DNA of 49,169 nucleotides from an uncultured Microbacterium sp. (GTDB lineage: Bacteria; Actinomycetota; Actinomycetes; Actinomycetales; Microbacteriaceae), in assembly GCF_947632095.1 (NCBI RefSeq), contig NZ_CANROA010000014.1, positions 1 through 49,169 on the forward strand, written 5' to 3'. How positions within the stretch are numbered: the stretch's first letter is position 1; every line of letters starts with the position of its first letter. Made by a program: the position numbers and the translations under genes. The notes under the pieces were generated by a model. It did not search any database, was not told where the DNA came from, and worked only from the letters and a program-made list of their open reading frames with translations. Shown in pieces: positions 27,343 to 36,673 of this stretch.

Positions 27343-27384
27343 CGTGAATGCCCCCGCGTCCACCGTGACGCGGGGGCATTCACG
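27343..27384 (+). terminator. Hairpin (attenuator) between pstS and pstC
   Basis: A perfect 17-bp stem (CGTGAATGCCCCCGCGT and its complement) around an 8-base loop, starting 15 bases after the pstS stop. It lies inside the presumed pstSCAB operon with 60 bases still to go to pstC, so it likely acts as a partial terminator or an mRNA-stabilising 3' end for pstS. Confidence 0.85.
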
Positions 27385-27444
27385 AGCACGGCCGCTACAC
27401 CCGATCCGATCCATCCGCACTCTTCCGCCCGAGACAGGGAGACC

Positions 27445-28416
27445 ATGAGCACGACCGAGCAGGCGCCGCCCGCGCTGACAGATCCACCCGCGCCGATCCA
27501 GGCCAAGAAGCGCCTCGGCGACCGCGTGTTCTCCGGCACCGCTCTGGGGGCCGGGATCGTCATCCTCATCGTGCTCGCCGCCGTTGCGACGTTCCTGATC
27601 ATCCAGAGCCTGCCGGCATTCCAGATCGACACGAGCGACAACCACATCCTGCGGGGCGAGTCGTTCCTCAGCTATGTGTGGCCGCTCGTATTCGGAACGC
27701 TGTGGGCCTCGTTCATGGCGATCCTCATCGCAGCGCCGATCTCGATCGGCATCGCGCTGTTCATCTCGCACTACGCGCCGCGCCGCCTCGCCTCGCTGCT
27801 GGGCTACATCATCGACCTGCTCGCCGCGGTGCCCTCCGTCGTCTTCGGCCTGTGGGGCGGGCTCGTCCTGGCGCCGATGCTGCAGCCCGTCTACGCGTGG
27901 CTCAACAAGAACGCCGATTGGATCCCCTTCTTCCAGGGGCAGGTCTCCTCCACCGGGAAGACGATCATGACCGCGGCGCTCGTCCTCGCCGTCATGTGCA
28001 TCCCGATCATGACCGCCATCTGCCGTGAGGTCTTCCTGCAGACCCCGACGCTGCACGAGGAAGCCGCCCTCGCCCTCGGCGCGACACGCTGGGAGATGAT
28101 CCGCATGGCCGTGCTCCCCTTCGCCCGCGGCGGAATGGTCTCCGCCGCCATGCTCGCCCTCGGCCGCGCTCTCGGCGAGACGATGGCCGTGACGATGGTG
28201 CTCTCGCCCTCGGCCGTGGTCAGTTTCCTCGTCCTCACCGCCACGAACCCCACGCCGATCCCCGCGAACATCGCGCTCGCCTTCCCCGAAGCGCACGGCA
28301 CCGGCGTCAACACGCTGATCGCCACCGGCCTCATCCTGTTCATCGTGACCTTCGCGGTCAACGCCCTCGCACGCTGGATCGTCGCCCGCCGTGCCGAGTT
28401 CTCCGGAGCGAACTGA
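27445..28416 (+). CDS. pstC: Phosphate ABC transporter permease PstC
   Basis: A 323-residue inner-membrane permease of the high-affinity phosphate importer. A proline-rich cytoplasmic N terminus is followed by six hydrophobic segments. The EAA-type loop that contacts PstB is HEEAALALGATRWEMIRMAVLPF, and GRALGETMAVTMV is the typical PstC helix. GGGAG lies just ahead of the ATG at 27445. It is separated from pstA by one base. Confidence 0.95.
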   Translation: MSTTEQAPPALTDPPAPIQAKKRLGDRVFSGTALGAGIVILIVLAAVATFLIIQSLPAFQIDTSDNHILRGESFLSYVWPLVFGTLWASFMAILIAAPISIGIALFISHYAPRRLASLLGYIIDLLAAVPSVVFGLWGGLVLAPMLQPVYAWLNKNADWIPFFQGQVSSTGKTIMTAALVLAVMCIPIMTAICREVFLQTPTLHEEAALALGATRWEMIRMAVLPFARGGMVSAAMLALGRALGETMAVTMVLSPSAVVSFLVLTATNPTPIPANIALAFPEAHGTGVNTLIATGLILFIVTFAVNALARWIVARRAEFSGAN

Positions 28417-28417
28417 C

Positions 28418-29497
28418 ATGACCGTCATCACCGTCCCCGCCTCCGCATCCCTCACCTCCGGCCGCCTGCCGAAGTGGGCCCCGTGGGCCCTGCTGCTGGC
28501 ATCCTTCGTCATCTCCTTCGCCGTCTTCGGCGTCGCGAGCATCGGCGAAGACCTCGCCGATTTCAACATCGTCGGCGCCTCGATCGTCGGCATCCTCATC
28601 TACATGGTGCTCGTCACCGTCACCTCGGCGATCGCCGAGAGCCGTCGCAAGGCCGTCGACCGGCTGATGACGGCGCTCGTCGCCACCGCCTTCCTCATCG
28701 CCCTGCTGCCGCTGGTCTCGCTGCTGTGGACCGTGGTCACGAACGGCCTGCACCGCTTCGACGCCGAGTTCTTCTCCTTCTCCATGCGCAACGTCGTCGG
28801 CGAGGGCGGCGGCATCGTGCACGCCATCTGGGGCACCGTGCTCATCACCCTCACCGCCGCCGTCATCTCGGTGCCGGTCGGGCTCATGACCTCGATCTAC
28901 CTCGTCGAGTACGGCCGCGGCAAGCTCGCCCGCGGCATCACGTTCTTCGTCGATGTGATGACCGGCATCCCCTCGATCGTGGCGGGCCTGTTCATCTACG
29001 CCGTCTTCTCGCTGCTCTTCCGCCCCGGCATCTCCATGGGCATCATGGGCGCCCTCTCCCTCGCCGTGCTCATGACCCCGGTGGTCGTCCGCGGTAGCGA
29101 AGAGCTTCTGAAGATCGTTCCGAACGAGCTGCGCGAAGCATCCTATGCACTCGGCGTGCCGAAGTGGCTGACGATCCTCAAGGTCGTCCTGCCCACGTCG
29201 ATCGCCGGCATCATGACCTCCGTCATGCTCTCGATCTCCCGCGTCATCGGCGAGACCGCACCCCTGCTGCTCACCGCCGGATTCACCATGAGCATGAACA
29301 CCAACATCTTCAACGGGCAGATGATGACGCTGCCGGTGTTCGCCTACAACCAGTACATGAACCAGGGCACGAACCCCGGGGCCGCGCTCGACCGCGCCTG
29401 GGCGTCCGCCCTCACCCTGATCCTGATCGTCATGGTGCTGAACCTCGCCGCGCGTCTGATCGCCAAGTGGTTCGCCCCGAAGACCTCCGGCCGCTGA
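28418..29497 (+). CDS. pstA: Phosphate ABC transporter permease PstA
   Basis: A 359-residue permease that pairs with PstC. It is longer than many PstA proteins (about 300) because of an N-terminal extension with two additional hydrophobic segments ([39 protein letters not shown]). The core carries [20 protein letters not shown] and the EAA loop [32 protein letters not shown] is typical of PstA. The ATG at 28418 begins one base after the pstC stop. Confidence 0.95.
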   Translation: MTVITVPASASLTSGRLPKWAPWALLLASFVISFAVFGVASIGEDLADFNIVGASIVGILIYMVLVTVTSAIAESRRKAVDRLMTALVATAFLIALLPLVSLLWTVVTNGLHRFDAEFFSFSMRNVVGEGGGIVHAIWGTVLITLTAAVISVPVGLMTSIYLVEYGRGKLARGITFFVDVMTGIPSIVAGLFIYAVFSLLFRPGISMGIMGALSLAVLMTPVVVRGSEELLKIVPNELREASYALGVPKWLTILKVVLPTSIAGIMTSVMLSISRVIGETAPLLLTAGFTMSMNTNIFNGQMMTLPVFAYNQYMNQGTNPGAALDRAWASALTLILIVMVLNLAARLIAKWFAPKTSGR

Positions 29498-29525
29498 GCC
29501 GTTCCGACCCGAAAAGAGACCGCAC

Positions 29526-30305
<780 letters not shown>

Positions 30306-30314
30306 GCCCGGCGG

Positions 30315-31199
30315 TCAGTCGCGCGGCGAGAGCAGATATCCGTTGAGCTCGGCCGTGAGAGCGGCATCGACCGGGAGCGGATGGCCGTCGATGGCGGTCA
30401 CCGCGACAGCGAGGCGGACGCTGGAGACGAGCCAGGCGGCATCGGCTTCGCCGAGCGCGGATGCCGGGATCCTCTCATAGCCGGTTTCGACGCCCCGCTC
30501 GGTCAGGAATTCGAAAGCACTGAGCTGCGTCGTCCCATGCAGGATGCCGCCGCTCGGCGCCGGCGTCACGAAGCGGTCCCCGTACCGCAGGATCAATGAC
30601 GCCGTCGGCGCCTCCAGGACGAATCCGTCGCTGGAGAGGAAGATCGCGTCATCGGCGGCGCGGCGGCGCGCTTCACGCAGTGCCGCCATGTTGACGGCGT
30701 ACGACAGCGTCTTCGCACCGAGCAGGAGCCAGGGCGCACGTTCGGCGACATCGAGCGAATACCCTCGGTCGAGAGTGACGACACGCACGCCGGCGGCGCG
30801 CACGGCAGAGAAGTCCGAGGCCGGCCCCGTGGTGACCCAGGCGGTCGGGGTCGGACCGTGCTCCACACCTCGGCTGAGGATGAGCTTGATCGTGGCTTCC
30901 CCCGGCGGGCACTGGGCGGCGGCCATGGCGATCGCCTGCCGCCACTGCTCACGATTCGGCAGGGGAAGGTCGCACAGCCGCGCCGAGTTCGCCAGCCGCT
31001 CCAGGTGCGGGACGACCTCCTGCGGGTGCGCATCGATCACGCCGATCGTCTCGAACACCCCATCGCCGCGCTGCGTGCTCAACTCACCCACGCTGAGGGC
31101 CGGAGCTTCCGGATCGATGACCGAGAACGTCTCGGAGAAATCATCGCGCGGATCAGCGGCGTCGACGGGCGCGATGATGAGGGCGAAGCGCTGTGCCAT
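30315..31199 (-). CDS. pabC: Aminodeoxychorismate lyase-like class IV aminotransferase
   Basis: A 294-residue PLP enzyme of fold-type IV. The substrate segment QRGDGVFETIGV is typical of PabC/ADC lyase. The catalytic lysine is in LLLGAKTLSYAVNMAALREA. The phosphate-cup motif is DAIFLSSDGFVLEAPTASLIL, and SGGILHGTTQ is the C-terminal PLP-phosphate loop. ADC lyase converts 4-amino-4-deoxychorismate to 4-aminobenzoate and pyruvate in folate synthesis; a branched-chain or D-amino-acid transaminase role cannot be excluded from sequence alone. It stands alone; its upstream region also holds the promoter of the structured RNA on the other strand. Confidence 0.88.
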   Translation of the reverse strand: MAQRFALIIAPVDAADPRDDFSETFSVIDPEAPALSVGELSTQRGDGVFETIGVIDAHPQEVVPHLERLANSARLCDLPLPNREQWRQAIAMAAAQCPPGEATIKLILSRGVEHGPTPTAWVTTGPASDFSAVRAAGVRVVTLDRGYSLDVAERAPWLLLGAKTLSYAVNMAALREARRRAADDAIFLSSDGFVLEAPTASLILRYGDRFVTPAPSGGILHGTTQLSAFEFLTERGVETGYERIPASALGEADAAWLVSSVRLAVAVTAIDGHPLPVDAALTAELNGYLLSPRD

Positions 31200-31229
31200 G
31201 CGCCCGACTCTACGGGGAAGCCGGGCGGT

Positions 31230-31260
31230 GGGAATAGCGCGTGCCGCAGCACGTTACAAT
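31230..31260 (+). promoter_or_regulatory. Promoter of the candidate small RNA
   Basis: A strong -10 hexamer TACAAT lies at 31255-31260, placing the start point near 31266-31267. Alternatively, GGAATA at 31231-31236, a 16-base spacer and GTT at 31253-31255 match the GGAAYA-N16/17-GTT pattern of the actinobacterial oxidative/heat-stress sigma factors SigH/SigR. Both readings predict nearly the same start. A small inverted repeat CGTGC-CGCA-GCACG (31240-31253) lies between the two elements. Confidence 0.6.
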
Positions 31261-31265
31261 TGAGT

Positions 31266-31350
31266 GGCCGGGCCGCATAACCCCGGGCTCCAAATTCTGC
31301 CGCTGCGAGCGGCCTTCCGCCGAGAGGCGTTTATTGCGGCCCGGTCTTTC
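31266..31350 (+). ncRNA. Candidate free-standing structured small RNA, class unknown
   Basis: About 80-85 nt, starting 6 bases after TACAAT. A closing stem pairs 31266-31280 with 31331-31346: ten consecutive pairs (CCGGGCCGCA with its complement), a G-U and a G-C pair at the base, and three A/U pairs beyond one bulged U. Immediately after the stem comes TTTCCCTCTCC, so the closing stem doubles as an intrinsic terminator. Inside are hairpins 31299-31313 (GCCGCT-GCG-AGCGGC) and 31318-31329 (CGCC-GAGA-GGCG, a GNRA tetraloop), plus a single-stranded CCCCGGGCTCCAAATTCTG stretch. No plus-strand gene follows before 35290, so it is not a leader. It has no SRP, 6S, tmRNA or RNase P signature. Confidence 0.65.
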
Positions 31351-31383
31351 CCTCTCCGGGCGCGGATGCTGCGGAGGCCTCGC

Positions 31384-32013
31384 TCAGGCGAGATCGCCGA
31401 CGCGCCAGAGGCCCGCGGCCGCCGCGAGATCGCCGGAATAGCTGTGCAGCCGTCGCGCCCGTGCAGTCAGCTCACTCGCACGCTCGGGCTCCGTCATCTC
31501 GTAGTCGTCGGCGATGTGCGTGGCGCCCGACACCTGCACGCGGCAGAATGCCGCGGCGCGTTCGAGCGCGACCGCGAAGTCCCCCTGGAAGACGCCGCGC
31601 AGGATCGTGTCGATCAGGGCGACGATCTCCTCGGGAGACGCGGGCATCGGCGCTCCGGCGATGACGGCATCGGCCGAGGCGAGCTCGTTGCGCCCGCGCT
31701 CGTAAAGCAGCGCTGAGGTGGCGGGGTCGTTGTGGATCGACAGCTGCAGCAGATACAGCCGCCACAACGCACCCGGAAGCGAGATGCCCGGGGCGCTCGC
31801 CCAGAGCTCGGCGATGTCGTCGATCCCGTGCTCGGCGGTGAAGGCGATCAGTCGCCGGGTGCTCTCCCCGCTCTCGTCGGCGCGAGCACGGGCGAGCAGA
31901 GCGGATGCTGTGGCATGAGCGACCCGTGCCGTCTCCGCCGAGTCGCGCGCGCCGACGAGCTTGTCGAAGGACGCCGAGGGGCGGCGGACGGGGCGATGGA
32001 ACTGCTCGGGCAT
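31384..32013 (-). CDS. Hypothetical protein, helical
   Basis: A 209-residue soluble protein, alanine/arginine/glutamate-rich and predicted mostly helical, without a signal peptide or membrane segment. It starts MPEQFHRPVRRPSASFDKLV. The middle has ELWASAPGISLPGALWRLYLLQL and the C-terminal third DYEMTEPERASELTARARRL. No catalytic motif is recognised; homologues in related actinobacteria are expected to be annotated only as hypothetical. It lies 20 bases from rskA on the same strand, so it may belong downstream of sigK-rskA, and it converges with the small RNA. Confidence 0.7.
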   Translation of the reverse strand: MPEQFHRPVRRPSASFDKLVGARDSAETARVAHATASALLARARADESGESTRRLIAFTAEHGIDDIAELWASAPGISLPGALWRLYLLQLSIHNDPATSALLYERGRNELASADAVIAGAPMPASPEEIVALIDTILRGVFQGDFAVALERAAAFCRVQVSGATHIADDYEMTEPERASELTARARRLHSYSGDLAAAAGLWRVGDLA

Positions 32014-32033
32014 CCGTCCAGGCTACTCGCCGA

Positions 32034-32789
32034 TCAGGCGGTCGGGATGACGATCACCGGATCGGTCGTGGGCTGTCCGTCGGGAGACCCGCCGTCCTGT
32101 TCGACCGTCACGGCAATGACGTCGCCTGCGTGCATCTCGCCTTCCAGCAGCGCGGTCGCGCTCCCGGCGTCGGGATCGAACACGCCCGCGGCGATCGGCT
32201 GCTCGCCGCGCACGAACCAGAGCTCGTAGGTCAGGCCTTCGTCGAGGTCGTCGAGGCCGTCGGTGACGAGCACCGCATTGCCCACCGTCGTGGACCAGTG
32301 CGCGGTCGCCCGGGCGCCGGATTCGAGCTCGACCGTGACCTGCTGCGCATCGGATGCCGCTTCGATCTCCTGCAGCGCGACGACGGATGCCGGGGCGGTG
32401 AGCTGTGGGAGGAGCACCGCGCTGCCGATCCCGATACCGGCGATGAGAACCACGGCTGCGGCGAGCGCGAAGAGCGCACGGTTGCGGCGCTTCGGTCGGC
32501 CGGTGGAAGAAGCGGTCTTCGAGACGGGTGCGGCGGGAGCGCCCTCCGGTTCCGCCTCCCCCTGAGCCGTCGACGCGATTTCGGCAAGAAGCGCTGCGCG
32601 CAAAGCCGGCGGCGGTGTCTCTGCGGCGGCGCTCGAGGCAAGAGCTGCAGCAGTCTCGCGGTCGTGCTCGAGCATCGCCGACCACTCGGGGTGCGCACGG
32701 AGGGCGTCCGTGAAGCGCTGATGATCAGCATCCGACAGCGCGTTCAGCGCGCGGCCGGCGGCCAACTCGGAGAATTCCTTCTCGTTCAT
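32034..32789 (-). CDS. rskA: Anti-sigma-K factor RskA
   Basis: A 251-residue single-pass membrane anti-sigma factor. The cytoplasmic N-terminal domain (about 1-95, starting [19 protein letters not shown]) binds the sigma factor; it lacks the HxxxCxxC zinc motif, as in the RskA branch. A transmembrane segment is at about 105-125 (LFALAAAVVLIAGIGIGSAV). The extracytoplasmic domain (about 130-251) has the RskA signature YELWFVRGEQPIAAGVF. It should release SigK on regulated intramembrane proteolysis. Its ATG overlaps the sigK stop by 4 bases. Confidence 0.93.
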   Translation of the reverse strand: MNEKEFSELAAGRALNALSDADHQRFTDALRAHPEWSAMLEHDRETAAALASSAAAETPPPALRAALLAEIASTAQGEAEPEGAPAAPVSKTASSTGRPKRRNRALFALAAAVVLIAGIGIGSAVLLPQLTAPASVVALQEIEAASDAQQVTVELESGARATAHWSTTVGNAVLVTDGLDDLDEGLTYELWFVRGEQPIAAGVFDPDAGSATALLEGEMHAGDVIAVTVEQDGGSPDGQPTTDPVIVIPTA

Positions 32790-33385
32790 GCGTTCACCCC
32801 CATTTCGTTGCGAAGTCTCGAGAGTCCGTCTCTCATGCGTGTCTTGATGGTTCCCAGCGGAGCGCCCGTGAGGACGGCGATCTCGCTCTGACTGTAACCG
32901 CCGTAGTAGGCGAGCACGATCGCTTCGCGCTGGGCCTCGGGCAGGGCCCCCAATGCCGCGACGACCCGTTCGCCCTCGAGGCTGAGCTCCACCTGCTCGG
33001 CGACGCTGTCATGGGCGACGCCGACATCGCGGATGCCGATGCGGATGTCGCGGTCGGTGCTCGACTGAGATGCCCGCACACGGTCCACGGCCCGCCGGTG
33101 TGCGATGGTGAGGACCCAGGTGCGTCCCTGTCCTCTGTTCGGAGCGAAGCGCCCGGCGGATTGCCAGATCTCGAGGAAGACCTCCTGCAGCACTTCTTCG
33201 CTCTGGGAGCGGTTGACGAGCACGCGCAGGATGAGCCCGAAGACACGGGCGGAGAGCAGATCGTAGAGTTCGGCGAAGGCCGTCTGATCGCCGGTGGCGA
33301 CACGGATGAGGAGGTCGGCGACGGGGTCTCCCGCTGTGCCGTCCTCCGGCATCTCCACGCCGTCGATCACCATCTCCACAAGCAT
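32786..33385 (-). CDS. sigK: ECF sigma factor SigK
   Basis: A 199-residue ECF (group 19-like) sigma factor. Region 2 reads [20 protein letters not shown] and [32 protein letters not shown]; region 4 reads [23 protein letters not shown] followed by [16 protein letters not shown]. The sequence and the neighbours rskA, dipZ and an MPT83-like gene identify it as the SigK orthologue. In M. tuberculosis SigK drives mpt70, mpt83 and dipZ. The start is uncertain: ATG at 33385 is used, and an internal ATG four codons on is possible. It follows dipZ by 44 bases and is probably in the same transcript. Confidence 0.93.
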   Translation of the reverse strand: MLVEMVIDGVEMPEDGTAGDPVADLLIRVATGDQTAFAELYDLLSARVFGLILRVLVNRSQSEEVLQEVFLEIWQSAGRFAPNRGQGRTWVLTIAHRRAVDRVRASQSSTDRDIRIGIRDVGVAHDSVAEQVELSLEGERVVAALGALPEAQREAIVLAYYGGYSQSEIAVLTGAPLGTIKTRMRDGLSRLRNEMGVNA

Positions 33386-33429
33386 GCCGCATCATCTCCC
33401 TCGGGCGCGCGCACGCGCCGGTTCGTGGA

Positions 33430-35136
33430 TCATCCGAACGTGAACGAGTAGGCCTGGATGCCGGCGGGCACCTCGACGGTGATCGTTCCGTCGCCGAGGG
33501 AGTCCTGGGAGAGGAGTTCATAGGACCGCGGTGCTCCGTCGACGGCGATCCTCCGTGTCTCGCCGTCGTCGCCCGTGACGACGATCTCGCCGCTTCCCGC
33601 CAGCACCATCCGCACCTCCGCGGCACGGTAGTTCAGCTGGATTCGGCCGGATGCCGCGGTCGGTTCCGCGTACTGGGTGGCGATCTCCCATCGCCCCTCC
33701 AGCGCGAAGGCATCAATGGCGAGCTCATCGGGGAAGCCGAAGTCGCCCGTGCCGGCACGGTATCCGTCGTCGCCGCCGTAGTTGACGTCCTTCGACGAGC
33801 CGAGGAAGGTCTCGCGGGTCAGCGTTCCCCTCTCGGGTGTCTCATCGACGACATCGGTGGAGGAAGGAAGGTCGACCGTCGCGTCGGCATCCTGCAGGAG
33901 CTCCCGGATCATCTTCTCGGTCGCTGCGTAATTGCCCTCTCCGAAGGAGATGTGGCGCACGACTCCTTCGGCGTCGATCAGGTAGTGGGCGGGCCAGTAG
34001 CGGTTGCGGTAATTGGTCCAGGTCGAGAGCTGATTGTCGAGCGCGACGGGGTATTCGATGCCAAAGTCCCGGATGCCGGATGCGACGTTTCCGGCGTCCT
34101 TCTCGAAGGCGTACTCGGGCGAGTGGATGCCGATGACCTGGAGCCCCGCGTCGCGATAGGCCTCATCCCAGGCGACGACGTGCGGGATGGAGCGCTGACA
34201 GTTGATGCACGAGTACGCCCAGAAGTCGATGAGCACCACCTGTCCGCGCAGCTCGTCGAGATCGATGCCCGCGCCATCGGATGTATTCAGCCACTGCTCG
34301 ATCCCCCGGATGCTCGGGGCCGTGCCGCAGGCTTCGAGCTCCTCGGCACCATTCGTGCAATTCGACAGTTCACGGTTCTCATCCGTGACGAGGCCACCGA
34401 GATCCAGCGCATCCGCCTGCTTGTCGGCGAGATCTTCCTGAATACCCGCGGTGTAGTCCGGGAGAAGCCTTTGCAGCATCTGCGGAACGTTGAAGACGAG
34501 CCCCACGGCGAGCAGGATCATCGCGATGCCCGCCGTGATGCGCAGACCCCGCTCACGACTGCGGAAGGCACGGATGCGCTCGACGAGACCGCGTCCGGCG
34601 AGCGCGAAGACGAGCAAGGGGATCGCGACGCCGATCGCGAACGACACCGTCAGAAGGACGGTGCCGACGCCGATCTGACCTGTCGCCCCCGCCACGATGA
34701 TCGCGGCCAGTACGGGGCCGGCGCAGGGCACGAATACGGCTCCGAGGGCGAGGCCGACGCCGAAGCCCGTCCCGCGGTTCTGCACCTCTCTCCGCGGCAA
34801 CCACTGGAACGGCTTCTCCAGCAACTGCTCGAACCGCGGGATGAGAAGGCCGACGCCGATCACGATCAGCACGATGATCCCCGCCCAGCGGAGGATGTCC
34901 TGCGGCAGATTGAGCAGGCCCAGCACGATCGATCCGAGCAGCGTCACCAGCGTGAAGCTGAACACCAGGCCCGCGATCACCAGATAGGGGCGGCTGCGCC
35001 GGGCTGGCAATGCCTCGCCGTCGAAGCGCGCGGACTGCGCGCCTCCCGTGAGGAAGATGACCGGGAGCACCGGCAGGATGCACGGCGAGATTCCCGTGAT
35101 GAGACCGCCGAGCAGTCCGATGATGATGAGGTCCAT
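33430..35136 (-). CDS. dipZ: DipZ: CcdA-type membrane domain fused to thioredoxin-like domain
   Basis: A 568-residue protein. Residues 1-215 form the six-helix CcdA/DsbD-beta electron-transfer domain, with redox cysteines C19 (ISPCILP) and C138 (VPCAGP). A linker and a TlpA-like extracytoplasmic thioredoxin domain (about 278-430) follow, with CINC at C310-C313 in [14 protein letters not shown]-terminal beta-rich carbohydrate-binding-like domain (about 450-568) completes the mycobacterial DipZ architecture. It should pass electrons from the cytosol to secreted proteins. ATG 35136 is preferred (AAGGCGAGG ahead); a GTG at 35154 would add six residues. It heads a dipZ-sigK-rskA unit and diverges from the fasciclin gene. 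Confidence 0.93.
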   Translation of the reverse strand: MDLIIIGLLGGLITGISPCILPVLPVIFLTGGAQSARFDGEALPARRSRPYLVIAGLVFSFTLVTLLGSIVLGLLNLPQDILRWAGIIVLIVIGVGLLIPRFEQLLEKPFQWLPRREVQNRGTGFGVGLALGAVFVPCAGPVLAAIIVAGATGQIGVGTVLLTVSFAIGVAIPLLVFALAGRGLVERIRAFRSRERGLRITAGIAMILLAVGLVFNVPQMLQRLLPDYTAGIQEDLADKQADALDLGGLVTDENRELSNCTNGAEELEACGTAPSIRGIEQWLNTSDGAGIDLDELRGQVVLIDFWAYSCINCQRSIPHVVAWDEAYRDAGLQVIGIHSPEYAFEKDAGNVASGIRDFGIEYPVALDNQLSTWTNYRNRYWPAHYLIDAEGVVRHISFGEGNYAATEKMIRELLQDADATVDLPSSTDVVDETPERGTLTRETFLGSSKDVNYGGDDGYRAGTGDFGFPDELAIDAFALEGRWEIATQYAEPTAASGRIQLNYRAAEVRMVLAGSGEIVVTGDDGETRRIAVDGAPRSYELLSQDSLGDGTITVEVPAGIQAYSFTFG

Positions 35137-35212
35137 GTCCTCGCCTTCCGTCACACGGTCATTCGCTCCCGGAGGTCGAATCGGATTGCCGAGAAGTTTT
35201 TTCGTCGAGTTC

Positions 35213-35239
35213 CCATCCGATCGATCGGGGGTTCCGAAG
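35213..35239 (+). promoter_or_regulatory. SigK-like promoter of the MPT83-like gene
   Basis: CCATCC at 35213-35218 and CCGAAG at 35234-35239, 15 bases apart, resemble the CCATCC (-35) and CCGAAT (-10) elements described for mycobacterial SigK. The predicted start near 35246 leaves a leader of about 44 bases, which contains a GCCGCGG-GAATT-CCGCGGC hairpin at 35250-35268. The last base of the -10 deviates and the spacing needs checking against mapped SigK promoters. Confidence 0.6.
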
Positions 35240-35289
35240 AATCATCGACGCCGCGGGAATTCCGCGGCTGCAAGCATCCGGAGGTAGAC

Positions 35290-35946
35290 ATGTTCAGCAC
35301 CAAGAAGAAGATCACCGCAGCTCTGTCGCTCGGCTTCGCGAGCGTTCTCGTGCTGTCGGGTTGTTCCATGAGCGGCGACACCGCCGAGGAGCCGATGGAC
35401 TCCACGATGCCGGAGGCCTCGGAAGAGGCCACCGACATGATGGACCCGGCGGCGAACCTCGTCGGCCCCGGCTGTGAGGCGTACGCCGAGACCGTCCCGG
35501 AGGGCGACGGATCGATCATGGGGATGTCCCAGGACCCGGTCGCCGTCGCGGCATCCAACAACCCGCTGCTCACCACGCTCGTCGCGGCCGTCAGCGGCCA
35601 GCTCAACCCCGACGTCAACCTCGTCGACACGCTCAACGGTGACGAGTTCACCGTCTTCGCCCCCGTCGATGACGCCTTCGGGAAGATCGACGCAGCCACG
35701 ATCGAGTCGCTGAAGACCGACACCGAGACGCTGTCGTCGATCCTCACCTACCACGTCGTTCCCGGCCAGATCGAGCCCGCCGACATCGCCGGCACGCACA
35801 CCACCGTGCAGGGTGCAGATGTCGAGGTCACCGGTTCGGGCGAGGAGTGGATGGTCAACGACTCGATGGTCATCTGCGGCGGCGTCCAGACCGCCAACGC
35901 CACCGTTTACCTCATCGACACGGTCCTGATGCCGCCGGCAGAGTAA
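35290..35946 (+). CDS. mpt83: MPT83-like fasciclin-domain lipoprotein
   Basis: A 218-residue secreted lipoprotein. The signal peptide [17 protein letters not shown] ends in LVLSGC with lipidated C25, followed by a Met/Asp/Glu/Ser-rich linker. The fasciclin (FAS1) domain at about 75-215 has the H1 motif [16 protein letters not shown] and the H2 motif [11 protein letters not shown]. Long stretches such as [14 protein letters not shown] and [18 protein letters not shown] closely match M. tuberculosis MPT83/MPT70 from memory of those proteins. It is likely surface-exposed and adhesive. GGAGG at 35280-35284 precedes the ATG. It is divergent from dipZ and probably SigK-controlled. Confidence 0.94.
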   Translation: MFSTKKKITAALSLGFASVLVLSGCSMSGDTAEEPMDSTMPEASEEATDMMDPAANLVGPGCEAYAETVPEGDGSIMGMSQDPVAVAASNNPLLTTLVAAVSGQLNPDVNLVDTLNGDEFTVFAPVDDAFGKIDAATIESLKTDTETLSSILTYHVVPGQIEPADIAGTHTTVQGADVEVTGSGEEWMVNDSMVICGGVQTANATVYLIDTVLMPPAE

Positions 35947-35962
35947 ACACGCAGGCTCCCAT

Positions 35963-35997
35963 ACGGGACGCCACGGCTTCGGCCGGCGGCGTCCCGT
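35963..35997 (+). terminator. Terminator after the MPT83-like gene
   Basis: ACGGGACGCC pairs with GGCGTCCCGT, and the apex CGGC-TTCG-GCCG forms a stable tetraloop hairpin. It begins 16 bases past the stop and is followed by TCTGC. Confidence 0.8.
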
Positions 35998-36025
35998 TCT
36001 GCGTTGCCATGACTAGGCTGTGCGC

Positions 36026-36667
36026 ATGACCTGGGCGCTGGCACTCGACCTGCTGGGAACGTTCTTCTTCGCCATCTCCGGCAGCCTGCTGGCGGCCCAC
36101 CGCGGCTATGACATCGTCGGATCGCTGCTGCTCGGCAGCCTCACGGGGCTCGGCGGCGGAGTCATCCGCGACCTCATCATCGGCACACCGCCCGTCGCGT
36201 TCGACAAGCCGATCCACCTCATCGCCCCCGTCGCCGCGGCCATCCTCGTCTTCTTCTTCGCGCACCGCAGCGAACGCTACTCCCGGCCGCTGCTGATCTT
36301 CGACGCCGGCGGGCTGGCGCTGTTCTGCACCACCGGCACGATCAAAGCCCTCGAGAGCGGAATGAACCCCGTCGCCGCTGTGCTGCTCGGGGTCACCACC
36401 GGTGTGGGCGGCGGCCTGCTGCGGGATGTCGTCGCCAACCGCGACCCGCAGCTGTTCACCTCCGACGACCTCTACGCCGTCCCCGCGTTCCTCGGGGCGA
36501 TCATCGTCGCAACCATCTGGCTCACCCCGCTCGCCAACGTGTTCTCAGCGCTCATCGGGGCCGTCGTCGTCTTCGTGTTCCGCGTGCTGTCGCTGCGCTT
36601 CCGCTGGCACATCCCCCACGCCCACGGCCGGGCGGGCGCGAGCGGGCATGATCTCCGGCTAGACTGA
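36026..36667 (+). CDS. TRIC-type (UPF0126/YvgT-like) cation channel family membrane protein
   Basis: A 213-residue protein with seven hydrophobic segments. It has the duplicated glycine-rich motif of the prokaryotic TRIC/UPF0126 family: GGGVIRDLIIGTPPVAF in the first half and GGGLLRDVVANRDPQLF in the second. Structures of this family form trimeric monovalent-cation channels; a glycine-transport role has also been proposed for some members. An alternative GTG at 36020 adds two residues. The stop is only 6 bases before the intron-bearing tRNA-Lys gene, so the tRNA may be read through from this promoter. Confidence 0.9.
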   Translation: MTWALALDLLGTFFFAISGSLLAAHRGYDIVGSLLLGSLTGLGGGVIRDLIIGTPPVAFDKPIHLIAPVAAAILVFFFAHRSERYSRPLLIFDAGGLALFCTTGTIKALESGMNPVAAVLLGVTTGVGGGLLRDVVANRDPQLFTSDDLYAVPAFLGAIIVATIWLTPLANVFSALIGAVVVFVFRVLSLRFRWHIPHAHGRAGASGHDLRLD

Positions 36668-36673
36668 ACGTGC

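Noticed and set aside
31266..31350. Reading the structured RNA as SRP 4.5S RNA, 6S RNA or a riboswitch
   Set aside because: The GGAA/GCAG SRP core is missing, it is too short for 6S-like RNAs, and no downstream gene on the same strand exists for a riboswitch to control.
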